The position numbers and the translations under genes are program-made. A DNA stretch of 8,308 nucleotides, from assembly GCA_043811795.1 (NCBI GenBank), contig JBDRMV010000071.1, positions 1 to 8,308 of the forward strand, in the 5' to 3' direction. Under the pieces are notes generated by a model. That model was not told where the DNA came from, made no database searches, and saw nothing but the letters and a program-made list of their open reading frames with translations. Position 1 is the stretch's first letter; each line of letters begins with the position of its first letter. Shown here piece by piece: positions 6,526 through 8,308 of the stretch. This DNA is from JBDRMV01 sp043811795 (GTDB lineage: Bacteria; CG03).

Positions 6526-7422
6526 CCTGATACCGGCCGTTGTTATGTATGCAAAATCAAGAGTTCCGTGCGGCAGAAATGCGAAGTCTACGAAATAGTG
6601 TTTGTCCTGCCAGCCGATGCCGAAACTCAAATCGAAAACATCCTGGTAAGCAGAGCCGAGGCGAAGCGTCAGGTTTTCCCGCTGCCTGAATTCAAGACCG
6701 AATAAATATGAAGGCCTTTCATCGGGGTTATACTTTATTTCGCAGGAAAGAAAGAAACGCCCCATTTTTTTCAGCGTTCCCGCCTGTATCTGTCTCGGGA
6801 GCGATTCCTTTTCGGTTTCAAATTTCTTGCGGGTTCCCGCATTTGAAAGGACAATGCCGAAAGAACTCGTCACGCCCGGCATCGTGATAAAACCCAGGTC
6901 AAAAGATGAGTGGCTGTAGTTCTCGCGGTAAATTTTCTGGTCAAGTTTTTTGTATGAAACGCCGATGCCCGTATATCTTTTCAGCCGGAAACCGTAAGAA
7001 AAACCGAGCGCGCGGTATTTGTTTTCAAAATCGCCCAAAATTTCGCCGGCCGCATCCCTTGCCGTGTCGGGAAAGCCGTATGACTGCCAGTTCAGCGCAA
7101 AGCGGCGGACGTTGTATGAAACCGTTTCCATATGCGTGTGCATGTACCAGCCATTGTGAGAGAAAGACAAATCGCTCTCCGGTTCAAACGCCAGCGCCGC
7201 CGGATTTATCTTCCAGCAGTCGCGGCCTTCCCATGTAACAACACCCCCGTTGCGCGCGGAAATGCGCGCGGAGTCGGGTATTTTCAGAAACGAGAAACTG
7301 TCATGCCCGGGACTGTATGCCGCTGAAGGCGGCAAAATTAAAAATGAAAAATTAAAAATGAAGAATGGAAAACAAAAAAGAAGCAATCTCCAATTTTTAA
7401 TCTTTAATTTTCTATCTTCCAT
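6520..7422 (-). CDS. PorV/PorQ-like outer-membrane beta-barrel protein
   Basis: A 300-residue exported protein. A basic N-terminus (RKLKIKN) and a long aromatic hydrophobic stretch (about 13-30) end at PPSAA, giving a likely signal peptide with cleavage near residue 35. The mature start FSFLKIPDSARISARNGGVV (43-62), then INPAALAF (72-79) and SFSHNGWYMHTHMETVSY (86-103), follows the pattern of the PorV/PorQ (UPF0164) family: FLKIG-ARAAAMGGA, WNPAGLA, then a histidine/tryptophan segment. The rest alternates polar and aromatic residues as beta strands do, and it ends in Phe (TTAGIRF), the usual outer-membrane barrel terminus. PorV is a type IX secretion component that shuttles substrates; PorQ is a relative. 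The neighbour with a T9SS-like C-terminal domain fits. The ATG at 7422 has only a weak, distant AGGAAAGG upstream, and the signal peptide is encoded by an AT-rich repeat. The precise family role is uncertain. Confidence 0.75.
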   Translation of the reverse strand: MEDRKLKIKNWRLLLFCFPFFIFNFSFLILPPSAAYSPGHDSFSFLKIPDSARISARNGGVVTWEGRDCWKINPAALAFEPESDLSFSHNGWYMHTHMETVSYNVRRFALNWQSYGFPDTARDAAGEILGDFENKYRALGFSYGFRLKRYTGIGVSYKKLDQKIYRENYSHSSFDLGFITMPGVTSSFGIVLSNAGTRKKFETEKESLPRQIQAGTLKKMGRFFLSCEIKYNPDERPSYLFGLEFRQRENLTLRLGSAYQDVFDLSFGIGWQDKHYFVDFAFLPHGTLDFAYITTAGIRF

Positions 7423-7436
7423 TTTCTATTTTCCAT
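7334..7436. repeat. AT-rich imperfect inverted repeat overlapping the start of the PorV/PorQ-like gene
   Basis: The plus strand holds two tandem copies of AAAATTAAAAATG (7334-7346 and 7348-7360) followed by AAGAATGG. About 30 bases further on is the inverse pattern CCAATTTTTAATCTTTAATTTTC (in two parts, 7390-7401 and 7402-7412), then two related pieces CTATCTTCCATTTTCTA and TTTTCCAT (to 7436). The arms pair imperfectly. The composition differs sharply from flanking coding DNA. The left part of the gene's coding sequence (residues 1-30) lies inside it. It could be a short mobile or slippage-generated repeat. Confidence 0.65.
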
Positions 7437-7474
7437 CTGCCTTTCCTGTTCAGCAGAAAAATTTAAAAGTATTA

Positions 7475-7485
7475 GAACCGTCCCC
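7475..7485 (+). repeat. Isolated half of the GAAC[C/T]GTCCCC motif
   Basis: GAACCGTCCCC here differs by one base from GAACTGTCCCC at 400-410, the right arm of the GTAG hairpin between ilvD and ilvB. No complementary arm or GTAG is nearby, so it may be a decayed or partial copy. The rest of the 85-base gap 7423-7507 is T/A-rich (a pyrimidine tract at 7486-7507) with no clear terminator or promoter. Confidence 0.35.
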
Positions 7486-7507
7486 ATTCTTTTTTCTTTT
7501 CTTCTTT

Positions 7508-8308
7508 TCATCTTAAAATTGTCATTTTTCCTTTTGCCCTTCCTTTCATGGTGTCGTAAACAATAAAATAGCTGCCTGTCGCGACGAAGTCGCCGCTCGT
7601 GTTTTTACCGTCCCATTCATTCGTTCCGGTCAGCGTAACGACGAGCATGCCGCTGAGGTCGTAGATTTCTATGCTTGCGTTTAACGTTCCTATATCTTTC
7701 GGCGCGATAATTCTGCAGGAGCCGTTGGAAGACCTGAAGGGATTCGGCGCCGCATAACACATTCCTTCCTCTCTGTAAGAACCGTATCCGGAAGAGCGCG
7801 GCGTCGGAAAAGCGTTTACGTAGAAATCGGCAAAATTGTTATCCGTGTCCTCTCCGTCGGGATCCCTTGTGAGTGACGCTCCGCTTGTTGCCTTAAGGGC
7901 GGATGTTTTAACCTGGTCCATGACGTCAGCCGGTATGGACCCTGTTACTGTTTCTGCGTATGCAACCGCATCCATTATGTAGCCGAGCCCGTCTATCAGC
8001 CGCAGGGTCTGCGGCGCGGTGTTGCCCAGTGTGTGGTCGCTGTCAGTGTTGCTGTCGGAGTACCGGTAGTCGCCGCCGTATCTGAAAAACGATTTTGACT
8101 GGCAGAGCAGGAAATACGACTTCGCCTTTATTGAGGTTGAAACCGAAATCGTCATCAAGTCCTTCCATGCCTCGCTGTAATATTTCTGGATTTTCCAGCC
8201 GGTTATGTCCATGTCGGACGACAGGTTGTTGTAAAGTTCCAGCCATTCGTAACCCGTATCGGTGCCGTCCGCATCGTAAACGAATTCGTTTATCACAACC
8301 CCGCCGGC
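7508..8308 (-). CDS. Secreted lamin-tail-domain protein with T9SS/FlgD-like C-terminal domain (5' end missing)
   Basis: The frame is open to the window edge: four further codons (A-G-G-V) precede the GTG at 8296, and that GTG is the second Val of a VVINEF motif, so it is not a start. 266 residues are visible. Numbering from the GTG, VINEFVYDADGTDTGYEWLE (1-20) followed by LYNN, DITGWKI (30-36), YFLLCQS (61-67) and LRLIDGLGYIMDAVAY (98-113) form a lamin-tail domain, an Ig-like fold common in secreted bacterial proteins. SLTRDPDGEDTDNNFADF (141-158) is the typical end of such domains. The last 80 residues begin AAPNPF (182-187) and include IEIYDLSGMLVVTL (209-222), NEWDGKNTSGDFVATGSYF (226-244) and end KGKMTILR. 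This is the FlgD-like/T9SS type A sorting-domain pattern. It is probably exported and surface-linked. Any N-terminal enzymatic domains lie outside the window. Confidence 0.85.
   Translation of the reverse strand, partial: AGGVVINEFVYDADGTDTGYEWLELYNNLSSDMDITGWKIQKYYSEAWKDLMTISVSTSIKAKSYFLLCQSKSFFRYGGDYRYSDSNTDSDHTLGNTAPQTLRLIDGLGYIMDAVAYAETVTGSIPADVMDQVKTSALKATSGASLTRDPDGEDTDNNFADFYVNAFPTPRSSGYGSYREEGMCYAAPNPFRSSNGSCRIIAPKDIGTLNASIEIYDLSGMLVVTLTGTNEWDGKNTSGDFVATGSYFIVYDTMKGRAKGKMTILR

Noticed and set aside
7334..7360. Tandem AAAATTAAAAATG units as a CRISPR or iteron array
   Set aside because: Only two short copies without spacers, no replication or Cas genes; best seen as an AT-rich inverted repeat.
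7250..7516. 88-codon plus-strand frame over the AT-rich repeat
   Set aside because: Its Lys- and Phe-rich translation is an artefact of the repeat and it is antisense to the PorV/PorQ-like start.
8294..8296. GTG as start codon of the lamin-tail protein
   Set aside because: The frame stays open upstream to the window edge and the GTG is internal to the conserved VVINE motif, so the gene is truncated by the window.

Overview
The window looks like chromosome of an uncultured Gram-negative bacterium. Two genes at the right edge encode surface or outer-membrane proteins: a PorV/PorQ-like beta-barrel, and a lamin-tail protein with a type IX secretion (T9SS)-like C-terminal domain. That pairing is common in Bacteroidota-like and several candidate phyla, such as Elusimicrobiota/Omnitrophota-like lineages. 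The phylum is an inference from gene content only. Every gene lies on the minus strand, so transcription runs from high to low coordinates. I see no rRNA, tRNA, CRISPR array or transposase gene.

Right part (8308 to 6520): the C-terminal 266 residues of a secreted lamin-tail protein, an 85-base gap holding AT-rich repeats and an 11-base motif, then the PorV/PorQ-like protein. The signal peptide of the latter is encoded by an AT-rich inverted repeat.

Intergenic 6358-6519: a candidate extended -10 promoter and a REP-type doublet. The doublet is two inverted 23-base units that differ only at base-paired positions.

Centre (6357 to 465): a tightly packed operon, thrB - lysC - cimA - comEA-like - ilvD. 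Three junctions are 4-base ATGA overlaps and the fourth has a 1-base gap. After 218 bases holding a hairpin-rich repeat element comes the start of ilvB, cut by the window edge. LysC and ThrB serve the aspartate-to-threonine route. CimA makes citramalate from pyruvate and acetyl-CoA, the threonine-independent entry to isoleucine. IlvD and IlvB are shared by isoleucine and valine (and so leucine) synthesis. The locus is therefore an aspartate-family plus branched-chain amino-acid operon that also carries a membrane-anchored helix-hairpin-helix (ComEA-like) protein.

The points most worth following up are: a strong internal ribosome binding site and in-frame TTG in lysC that would give a separate 163-residue ACT-only regulatory subunit; the covarying REP doublet; the GTAG-headed hairpin element between ilvD and ilvB; the repeat-derived signal peptide; and the ComEA-like gene coupled to amino-acid synthesis.
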